A stretch of DNA of 64,000 nt from Uranotaenia lowii (taxonomy: Eukaryota > Arthropoda > Insecta > Diptera > Culicidae), in the NCBI RefSeq assembly GCF_029784155.1, contig NC_073692.1, positions 371,818,813-371,882,812 of the forward strand. Reading direction: 5' to 3'. The position numbers and the translations under genes were made by a program. Positions 20,401 through 32,400 of the stretch are shown here, piece by piece; positions within the stretch are counted from its first letter, which is position 1; each line of letters opens with the position of its first letter. The notes beneath the pieces are model-generated. The model searched no databases. It saw only the letters and a list, made by a program, of their open reading frames with translations, and was not told the DNA's origin.

Positions 20401-23400
20401 CAGAATTCAAATTGAAGCTGAAGTTTGATTTTTTTCCAAAGTAAGACAGTAGCCTTTGTAAAAGTTTTCCAAGTAAAAAAGCGGGACATTTTGAGGAAAA
20501 AGCGGGACAGCGGGACATGTCCCGCTTTTGCGGGACGGATGGCAACCCTACCCTAGTGTCCATTAACTTACTTTTAATAGTTCGCAGGATTTTTAAATTA
20601 TCAGTTATTTTTCCTTTCCTTTGCAATTAAATATTGAACAGATTCAGAAACATATTTCAACGCTTTTGCTAATTAATATTTCCTAGCATAAGTTTTTTTT
20701 GAATAATATTCACATCATAGCACAAATAAATTTCGAATAAATTGATGCGCGCAGTGTTGCAAACCTTATCTGCTTATATGAGCCATTTAGATTCAATTCC
20801 CTTAATTTTATGAGTATAAATGGATCGATTTCATCACCAAATCACATTATTTGTTGAGTTTTTGAGCATTTTTAGTAACTTAGGCATTAATTTTAAGATT
20901 ATATTTTGATTTAATTCAAGTAGCTGACCATAAAATTTCGAGACGTCACAAAAAGGTTGCAAAACCCTGCTTAAACAAATGGCGCGTTGTGACGTCACGA
21001 AACTGAATCGCTCTGAAGTAAATTTAAATCAACATTTGAAAAAACCAAAAACAGCGATTTGTTGGTTGTAATGAAACGATACATTTCTGAAATTTCATAA
21101 CATTTGCTCGAATAGGAGAGCAGAAAAATGCGGTTTTGTAAAAAAAACTGAAAAGTGGAAAAAGAGCGTCGCGTTGTGACGTCGCGATTTCTTTTGCTTA
21201 TATTTTGATAACTATTTGTTCAATATTATAGCGCCAGCACTAAATTTTACTTCGGAAGTCCGGACTTCCGATTCCGAACTTACTTCCGAACTTTTGACAG
21301 TTGTGTTTAAAAAAATAACAGTGTATTATATGCAACGTTGCCACACAAAAATTTGTATCCTCCAGAGTATCTCTACATACATTAGGCGGGCCACAGACTA
21401 CACAAAATTGGTACAAATGCGATGAAATTTTGTCGCTGTGAATACGATTTGCATCGTGTATGGCACTGCTTGTATGAGCGCCCAAACGGTTTAAGTAAAA
21501 TCGGTCGGGATCGAAATATTTTGTACAAACCACCCTCTGTCGGGGTGGAAATGTTTTTTTGTGTAGCTGTTGCTGTTTTCGCCAGCAATCGTTTGTGTTC
21601 ACGTGAAATATACTCTTACGTACAAGAATGAAATACACAAACGATTCAAATGAATTTGTGGCAACGTTGATTTATGTGAATTTGAAAACAGAAAATTTCT
21701 TGGCGCACGCTTAAATAAAACGACTCAATATGTTTTGGTCGGAAGTCAGCCATGATGCCAGTTCACCAACGACGTTTATAAATTTTTTATCTGAACGCAC
21801 AATAGTTGAACTGAATCCAAGCAATCGAAAGATTCCCTTTAATTCCCTTTTTAAAATAAGAATTCAAGGGAATCTTTGGATTGCTTTGATTTAGCAACAT
21901 TTCCACTTTTTCACTTTAGCAATGATACCTAATCCAGTTCCTTACTACCCATTTTTCACACGCAAAAATCAGGTGAAATCAGGCATATTTTCAAAAATCA
22001 GGCAAATTCAATGGCTTATCAGGTTGTCAGGCAGAGCCTCGAAGAATCAGGCAATACCTGAAAAATCAGGCACACTGGCATCTCTGGTGTAGAGTTTTAG
22101 AAGATGAGAGTTTGACAGGAACCGAAAGGAAACTGCAAATCAGTTAACAGACTAATTCTGTAAGCGACGTAACACGTCATTTTTCGAACGAAAAAAAGTT
22201 GAAATTTTAGGAAGAAAATGGCAGAATTGAAAGGGAATGTTAGAAGTTAGGAAAATATTGTGAAAACAGATTCAGGATAGGTTGGTCGGTCTCAATACAC
22301 ATATATAATAGCGCCAGCACTAAATTTTACTTCGGAAGTCCGGACTTCCGACTTCCGAAAGACTTCCGACAAGGAAAAGTGGAGTACTAGATGGTCGGAA
22401 GTCTGTGTTTTGTTGACAGATCGCCAGCGACGTTTCTAAAATTTTTATTTAAATTCACAATAAATCAAATTGTAACGAATTAAATTCTGAACTTGGCGGT
22501 ATAATTTTTTCCAACTGTAAAATCTACAAACAAAATACCAAAAAAAAATGTTCTGCAAACGTTGTGACGTCACGCTGGAATGGGTCATGTATATTTGTTG
22601 TTTGGCAGTTCTTAAGCTTACGAGTTTATCAAATAATAAGCCACTCGTGAGGTGAACAAAACTGGTTGTTAAAAATTTACAGTAGAAAATCATTACTTTT
22701 TTTTTCTTTGACTTTGTTGAGTTTGTGAGCCATTTACCAAAATGGATCCTGATCTCTACCTTTCACAAACTAACACAACTCCTTCCTTGGATACTTGAAT
22801 ATGGATTCGCAGACGTATAGACGGTTTCCATAGTGGGTGATACTAGCTTGTTTTTAGTTCTGACTATTTAAAAAAAAAATTTTTTTTTGAGTATGCAAGA
22901 GCGAGAGGTTGCTAGTTGAACTTAAAGAGTATCTTACTATCAATTCTTCCCTTTTCCCCATAGACTACTAGGACGTGGCCGGTGCCGTTATTAATCATAT
23001 AAAAAAGGGAGAGCATCAGTTTTGTACAATGAGAATGGCTGCTAATCCCAAGCACCATTCTTTTGGACTTTGTGCAAAATTGATGGCCTCGATTAATCAC
23101 GGAGTAGCAACCATTGGCGATGTGGAACTTGTTCTGCTTAGCCACGCCAGCGGTCATGAAATTCGAAATGTATAGTTTGAAATCAAATGAAAAAAATACG
23201 AAGTTCTTCTAGAATCTATTTTAATAAAAAAAACCCTGTAAATGAAGCATTTCGAGTTCAATGATTTAAGGTGGATATGAGTAGTCAATAAAGCTAAGCT
23301 AAGCTGAGCTTTGACTTTGTTGAGTTTGTGATTTTTGTTAAGTCAACAAAATCGTACCAGCAGAAAATATTTCTCTACAGCACGTTCTATCTAGATAGTA

Positions 23401-26400
23401 ATTTTTTTTCTAAACTTCGTAACGCTTATGTGATAACTTCACTTGAATCGGTATTAAATTTATTTTCTAGTGTTATTTGGTTCGTGTAATACCTAGTTAT
23501 TCCAATGAATCTAAATTTAAAAAAAAAAGCGCAGTAGGAAAGTTGCAAGATAAGACAAGTAATAAGACATTTAAAATTCAGGTTCCAGTGTCAAGTTATG
23601 CACATTGATAGCCACGGCTGATTCAAGCATTTTAATATGATTTTGTTTGTAAATAATGCGCAGAAAGCATCAGCCCATGGTAGAAATGATAAGACAACAG
23701 CCGCCCGAAATTAAACATGCTGAATACAGACCGCAGTCGCAGCCAGGAAGTAAATTGTGCATACCGTCACACAAAGATTGTCGCACTCAACGATGGTGAA
23801 TAAAAAAAAAATTACATTCCAGAATGAATTGAGAATGTATAGAAAACTTAAACATTTGAGAATTCGCTAGTTTTAAATATTTTATCATGGATCAAACAAA
23901 CAAAGAAGTATGGTCGCCTCGTCTCACGCACTTATAAGTTGTTTACTTTCCATGCACTGGATATAGGTAGGCCAACTGTTTTATAATCGAACTTGTTAAG
24001 CTCCCAACAAACGGTTTCCTTATTTTAGTTGCCCTGCGGTACGATTTATTGGTGGTAGTTTTCATTTGCAGAGAAAGATGTGCAACGTAACATTTAGTCA
24101 CGTACCAACATATGTACGTAGGTAGAGTACGCCAACGACACTGTAGACTCTAGAAGTCGTACAAAGTCCATCGTCATAATAATCATCAGCATCACCGCCG
24201 TAAATGCCACCGGAATCTTTCTCTTGGCTGCACGAATGGTCGTAAGAATGACACAATTGAAAATTGTTAGAAATAAAAGTTATTCTTTCATTTATATTCA
24301 TTTATAATTTCATATAATTATTTCGAACCCGAATGCACAATTGTAGAATACCATTCCTCAGGTATTTTTTTAGAAAATAGTAACAGAATAAAAGGTGTGA
24401 GTCGCTAATAGCTATACAGGTCGGACTCGATTATCCGGAGACTCGATTATCCGGGGTTCGATTATCCGGAATTTTAGACTCGATTATCCGGAGTTTTTAA
24501 AAAAAAAATTTTTTTTAATTTTAATTTTGATTTTTTAAATAATTTAGTACAAATACAAAATAATATTTTCATCAGCTTTGGACGGAGTTAGGGGGGTCAG
24601 GGGCTAGTATAGTAGTTGTACTTTATATTAAAACTCCCGCATGGAGCGGTATTATACAATGACTATTCTCATTATCTTCTTCCCGAGACACACAAAAGAT
24701 TACATCTATAGTTTTGGATTAGGCTGGAGCAAATATCAATTTCTTCTTTTGTCACCCCCCCCCTTTGAAATTTCCAAAATCCCGAAGGGGGGAATAAATA
24801 AAGTTTGAAGTATTTTAAGTAAATTTCAAATAAAAATTCAAATATCCGAAAGATTACAAGACAAAGAACCAACTTTTGGAAGATGCAAGTTAATTCACGT
24901 TTTGTATTCTTGATTTTATTGAATTTTTCGATAAAAAAAATACTTGATTAATAGGTTTTATGCAACAATATAGTATGAAATTTTGTTGCATACAAGCTTT
25001 CGTGCAATTTATTCCAATTTATTTGTTTTTCGCATTATTTTTTATTGTCCCCCCCCTCGCGATGTTCCAACTCCGAGTGACAAAAGAAGGATTTGAAATT
25101 TGTTCCGGCCTTATTAATATAAGATAAGGCTTATCATTTTTTCATGCAATGGAATCGTTTGGACGCACTTTACGATACAGGGAACGGGTCGTTAAGTAGA
25201 GTTACTATTCAATTTTTTTGTTTTTTTTTCTAGGCTTTCCTGGATTGAAAATCAAGAGGTATCATACATTAAATCTTCAGTTAATCGTTCATATCACATA
25301 TTTTTGACGCTACAGCGTATCTTTACAAGATCGTTTGGCTAATTGGCTATGCGATCGGTTATCCACAGTGTATTGTTCAAGATCAAACTCATTAACTCTA
25401 TAATACATAATATAAATATGTGGTCAAGCAAGAACGTAGCTAGAAACAGGAGGGGTAAGAATAAGAGTTGTCAATGTGTTTAACCCTCTACATCCCATGG
25501 TAGCACAAGTGATCCACAACATTTGCGTCTTTATCAAGTTTGTAAATCTACTATGATGCAGTCAATAATTGTATAAACTTCCTTGTGTACTCATTGTGCT
25601 TGTCTATAAGCTTTCTTGAAATTTAGATTTAGTAACTATTGAAAAACAATCTAACAACTATTGAAACAATCAAAAACTTTTTTCAACGAATTACAACTTT
25701 TGAGGCCATGGGGAACAACTTTTGTTCAAGCTTTTTCCTTACAAAAGCTTTTTTGTTGTTCAAATATTTAAAAAAAATCGTGGGAAGAAACGGGTTAATT
25801 ATTTATTATCTAGTTTAATTAATTATCGAGTGTCTTCGGTTGAAATGAGTGGATTTTGAAATGTATTTTAGTTTATTTACAAAGTATGATCAAATGTACA
25901 GACGTGAAAGTAGTAGGAAAAAAAGGGACTTAAGCAAGGGTGTCATTTCAGTATGTTCCCCTTTTGATATTCTTTTTTGTTACATTCTCATTTTGGTTAA
26001 ATAAAATTCATATTTCTTGTCAGGAAACTTCTCGTTGATTTAAGCTTAAAAACAAATTCATTCATTGAATAACGAAGCATGAGAACAAAAATCACTGCCG
26101 AGATGTGTCAGGTCAAGGTAAAGTGAAACCAGTAATTGTTTAATATTACATTTTTTTTTCTTATCACGACTTTACCCCTTTTTCCTATAAAAATTATTTC
26201 TGGCTAAACGCCACTGCATTTTACAAAAATAATGCACAAAAAAATTACAATTTACCGTCCTCAGACTGAAAAAAAAACATTATTTTATGATTCGATTATC
26301 CGGAGTGAAAAAAAAATCGACACTCCGGATAATCGAGTCCGACCTGTAGTACAGCCATGACGTTTGGAGAATCCAGTATAAATTTAAATTAAATGGGAAC

Positions 26401-29400
26401 CAGCATGCCCGCTATTTGCAAGTTTTATTATAGGTAAATTTTAAATTAGATAAGTATGGCCTTTTTATTGAAAACAAGCTGACACCTTTTAAAATTAAAC
26501 CCCCCCTCATGAAGGTCCAGAAACAGAAAGCGAGGTTTTCCACTTTACAACAAAAATTATAAATTTTTAATCACATTTTGATGATTGAGTAAAGTTATTT
26601 AAGTGGAACAATCTTGATTCCAAACTGATGCGAAACCCGTGAAAACTAATCCCAAATTCAGCATTCTGCTTAAATTTTTTTAAATTTTCTCACTTGTTGA
26701 TAAAATTTCAAATGACATTAAACTCATTCTGTAAATTCTGGTCTAAATTTGATCTAAGCATCAAAATTGTCTTTCTGTTTTCAAATTTACCATTCTGTAT
26801 CCAGTTAAGAATCCTTGATCTACAGTTCAAATCAACATTAGAAATCAGAAATTAAATGCTGTTTTGAAATATTGGTTCAAATAAGATTAAGAATTTTATT
26901 CAAAATTTGATTCATGCTTTTCGAAACTCATATTAATTTTCAATAGTAAGATAATAAAAAATCGAGTATAAAAAAAAATAAAATAAGAATCCATTTTAAA
27001 TTTTTCTCTCATATTCATTTAATATATATTAAACTTAATTATTATGCAGAATTCTAACTTTCAATCCTTGGAAAAGGCAATTCAAAGTTGAAAAATCAGA
27101 ATCAGATAGATAGTTCGAAATTCAAAATGAAATTTAGATTCGAAAGTTCGATAAACTGAACCCAAAACATCAGAATTTAAATTATAGAGGTCTGAAGGGA
27201 TTGGCTGCTCTGGAATAAATTTCACTTTTTGGTTTATATTTTAAATTCTGATCTGGAACATGAAATCGTTTTTTTTTGTTCATTTAAGAAAACGTATTAA
27301 AATACGAAAAGATTCAGAGTTGAAATTTTGAATTCAGATTAATAATTCAGATTCAAAACTACATAAAAATGAAAATTCAGATTCAGCTAATAATTGAGTT
27401 TAATGAGTTTAATATCAAGACCATTATAAATTAAATCACAAGAATAGCTGAGGAATTCAATTTGCAGATTTACAATTTTAATATTCAATTCAATTTGAAA
27501 ATTTTATATGTCATGCAAAAACAGTTTTTATTCACAATTCAGCTGAAATTTAAGGTTTATAGTGGAATTTCAGTTTATTCTGCAGGTTTTGTTAAATTAA
27601 AAAAAAACTGATTTAAAAAATTTCCACAGAATTTAAGTTAAGCAATCGGTTTATTTCTAAACATTATTTGCTAAAAAAAAACATGTTATTTTGACGTAAA
27701 AAATCTTAAGGGAATTTCATATTTGCTTAGTGTATTGTATAACATTATTGATATTGCAGTTTTTTCAAGAACCAAATTTCAAACTAAAATCTTAAATGTG
27801 GATCCAGGTTGCAAGAATCAGATTCTAGCGCAAAATTTTAATTTCTTACTTTTAATTTTGAAAATTTGATTTATTTTTACCAAAAAACCAATATTTTTTT
27901 ATATATATATTCAAGAGTTTGGTAGATTTAGCTTAGTTGATTTGAACATATATTTTAAAAGCCAATAAGGATTTAAATAAAACTTATTCTATCCTCAAAT
28001 CAAAAAAAGAAAATCTATCAGACTCTTGAGAAAATCAAAAAATTTCTACCATCGATGAAAGTAAGTTCCTGTTTTGTTACCTAAAAAATGAAGGCTTTAC
28101 AAATGTAGATAACCTAAGCTTGCCAGATTGTCCAATTTTATCCAGGTGTGCCCGGATATTATGAAAAGAAGTCCGCTCTGGCCCAGATACCCGATTTTCA
28201 TTGAAAAAAGCCTGGATTTTTTTCACTTCATTTGCCAAAAATAAAGTTAAAAAAAATTGTGTTGTTAATTTTCGTTTATTTGTGCTTCCGAAATGCAATT
28301 TTTACAGCAAGTTTTATAAAAATAATTATGAAAAGGAAGCCTAAAACACAGCTGTACCCAGCTAACATGAAATCGTAATAGAAATGATAATCCAAATCGA
28401 ACATTAAGACATTTTCAATAACCACCGTAAACAAGTTGGAAATGAGTGTTTTTCTATCATTCATTTACGACAAGCTTTGCCCAAAAGTAGTTGAGTCGGA
28501 TAGCAGTTTAGTCAATTCGTAAATATGTCTCCAAAAAGTTGGGAATATGCTAATTCGACATTTACGATTTGAGTGAACTGATTTACGATAAATGGGCGGT
28601 CCATCGATTGAAACTCTATCCGATCTCGCCCTTTCTACCTATAGAGCTATAGCGTGAATCATATCAACTGATGAGTTGGCACCGTGGTAAGATATCAGAC
28701 TGCGAACTCAGAGGCTGAAGTTCAAATCTCGACCGGGGATTTTTTTTTTCGTTTAACTCAAAAAAATCGTTTATTTTGCATTTTGTGGGTCTTGTCATTG
28801 TAGATATATCGCCTCCACTTTTGTAGCTATATGCCCTTTTAGTAAGTTTAATACTATCTTTTCATCTGGTATAATTGTTTGAATAATTCTGTTGTTCCTG
28901 CGATATACCCCCTTAAATGTTTGCTGGGAAATGTCAGATCCTTCTTTTGTCACTCGGAACATGGCGAGGGGGGGATATTAAAAAATAATGAAAAAAAACT
29001 AATAAATTTGAATAAATTGCACGAAAGCTTGTATGCAAAAAAATTGCATACAATATCATTGCACAAAACCTCTAAATCAAGTAATTTTTTATCGAAAAAT
29101 TCAAGAAAATCAAGGACACAAAAGGTGATAAAACTCCCATCTTATACAATTTTTTTTTGTTCTTGTAATCTTTCGGATATTTGATAATTTTTTCGAAATT
29201 TCCATAAAATACTTCTAACTTCATTTTTTCCCCTTCGTGTTTTTTAGAAATTTCTAAGGGGGGGTGGGGTGGTGACAAAAGAAGAAATTGATATTTGTTC
29301 CGGCCTGATCCTTCCCATGCAAAAATTTCTTTCAAATAAGTTTTCTAAATCAGGATAAAAACATTCCTCGTACTCAAATAACTTCCCATGCCAAATTTGG

Positions 29401-32400
29401 TTCCATTTGCTTGAGCAGCTCTCGAGTTATGTAAGAAATTGTACGATAACCCCCCTCCCCTTCCATTTCCCCTACAAAAATCATACAATCATTTCTTGTA
29501 TTCAAAAATTTACCATCCCACGAAGTCTAAACGCTTATGACACATTCCACGCGCTTGTACCGCTCAAAAGTGATTTTTATCCTTTCGCGTATCAAAAAAT
29601 CTCAAAATTGTCTATAATTTTGATAATTTAAATCACACAAAACCAACGGAAAAAAGAGGAAAAAGTTTTTTTACACATGTTTTTGATGATTTTGAAAATC
29701 AATTTTTTTGTTGGAAAAAGTGGTTATTTTAACAACTTTTACAAAATCATTAATTTGAATATATGGATGATTTTTTTTTGAATTTTTTTAGTATGTTTTA
29801 AAGCCAAAAAACACGGCTTCATTTTGTAGAAAAAAGAATTTGTTTATATCCAATGTATTTGGTTTGAAAAGCGAACAAAAACAGTCGCAAATGCATGAAT
29901 TCACGTCACAAAAAAAGGGAACTTTTTAATTTTACGAGAAAACTATGACATTTTTTGAATAATAAAGTGATATTTTCTTTGAAAATTATAAGACGATTCT
30001 GAAACTCTAAAATTTATAGAAGTTGGTTGGAATCTAGCTGAGTTACAACAGCGCGAATGAGTGAATTCACGTCACAAAATTTGATTTTTTGTGAAATTTT
30101 ATATGAAAAATATGCTCGGAAAGCCGTTTTACCCTCCAGATGCTCGGATTTTCACAAATCGAGCATAATTTAGTTGATTTTTTTCAATTATTATTTTCAA
30201 ATAAAAATACAAAAAGATTGAAAAATAAAAAAAATTTTTTTTTTTTTGTGAATCTTTGAATGAAGACATTAGTAATTTAAACATATGACCCCTCAAAATG
30301 TTGCTAATCAAAATAAGGAAAAAGTTAGGTGCAGATACTGAAAATGTATGATTGTAAAAGTCCGAACAACCGAATATCGTTTTTGAAAGTGTACATAAAA
30401 TTTGAAGGCTCCAAAGAAGGGTTCAGTATAACCACAGGTATAACTTTATATTCGTGACGTGGATTCAGTCAACTACCCTGTTCTGTTTGAACTGAGTGAA
30501 TTCACGTCACAACTTCAAATAAGCATAACTTCGTCCGTTGTTGTTCAATCGAGAAGTTCCGTACATCAAAATGTGGGTAATTATTTTCTTTACAACTCAT
30601 TCGAAGACGCCAATATTCTATTTCCACATAGAGAACAGGAAATCAAAGATGCATGTACTAAAGTCCGAAATGGTTAATTCTAGCGTGAATTCACATCACA
30701 AAAGTTATCAATCACAACAAAAACAACTTAAATTTTAAAATGACCAAATTATATTCAATTTGAAGGCAGTTCAATTTGCGACCGTTTGCTACAATTTTTT
30801 TCATTTTCAAGGTAATTGGTTGACTTTTAGAATGATAGCAGTGCAGAAAAGTCCGGAAAAGCGATTTCACGTCACGGTGGAATGTGTCTTATGTTTATCA
30901 ATTTTTATTAACCTGTGCCAAATTTGAACAATCGTTCGAGTTCTGTAACATTTTACAATTGATTTGTAAGGGCCTCCTCCGCTTTCCAAAAAATGGGATT
31001 TTTCAATACAATTACTTATCCAAATATAATAAAAACTGTCAATCATCATAATGAATCATTGAATTATGTTATAATATGTTTGTCTAGATAATTTGAAGAA
31101 AATAATTTGTAAAAGAATCAGATTATTTAAAAATAAATTTCTGTCTGTCTGTCTGTTCCCTAAAGGCTCGGAAACTACTTGAAACTTGGTAAGTGGGTGC
31201 TTTTGAGGCATGAGAAGATTCCTACATGGTTTGAGAACTCTTTCTCTCACTGGAAAAGGGGAGAGGGTCTCTGAAAAAAAAAACAAATGTTTGCATATCT
31301 CGAGAACTTTGGCATGGGGTATATTTGGGTATGAGAAATGTTTCTATGAATATTATTATATCCCTATTTCCTTTCAGTAGGGAGATAGGAAGGGGGAGGG
31401 AGGCTGCCTTACAATTTTTTTACATTACTCGAGAACTTATCCCGCAAATGGAATCAAATTTGGCTTGTGTTGTAATAAATAGGCCGATGATTTATACAAC
31501 TAACATATTAAAACTTTATTACACGATTGTTACAACTAAAAAGAATAAACGGTGTGGTTCTTGATTAAAGTGGTGAAATAGAATGACTTGCACAATTGGT
31601 GTTCTTGGGTGGTAGACGTCAGTCGCTCTGACAGAATGTGTCAGACGATGAGCCCACTGATAATGATGATGGTGATAAGGTTGTGTAGGGGTGTCCTCCC
31701 AACAGCTTGAGAGGGTATTTGAGTACGGTACGAGGAATGTTTCTATTAATATTTGGTGCTACCGCCTCCATCCAGTGGGGTGATAGGAAAAAGAGAATGG
31801 GGCTCCTTTACAGTTCTTCGCATAACTCGAGAACTGATCAAACAAATGGTACCAAATTGGCATGGGAGGACATTTGGATACCAGAAATAGTTGTATGCCT
31901 ATTTAACACTTCTTTCTCCTTCAATTGGAGATAAAGTTAGAGAAAAGTGAAGCTTCCATACAATTGTTTTGCAGAAACCAAGAATTTATCTAACAAATGG
32001 AACCATATATGACATGGGAAATAATTTTGCACGAGAAATGGTGCTTTGATTATTTGTAACACTGTCCTTTTTCAAGAGAGTACACAGAAGGTGGGGAGGG
32101 GGGCCCAATACACTTTTGTTGGTATAACTGGAGATTAATAAAGCAAATAGAATCAAATTTGATATGTGTACCTAATTGAGTACGAAATATGTTTCTATGG
32201 ATGATACACACCCTTCTGTCTTGCAATGTGGAGAGGAGAGGGACAAAGGGGAATCCATATGAATGTTGTTGTATTGCTTTAGAACTTATCAACCAATGAA
32301 ACCAAATTTGAGAGGGCCAGCAGTTTCGGATGGAAAGGAGAAAGGGTGGCTACCATATGTTTAAGTTTTTTAGCATAAATCGAGTATCTACTTATCAAGC

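Noticed and set aside
22912..23175. Overlapping frames in the retroposon at 22729-23308
   Set aside because: They lie in a truncated, tail-bearing retroposon and show no enzyme motif.
28668..28751. Functional tRNA gene
   Set aside because: A- and B-box-like words are present but acceptor and T stems do not pair; better a SINE head or relic.
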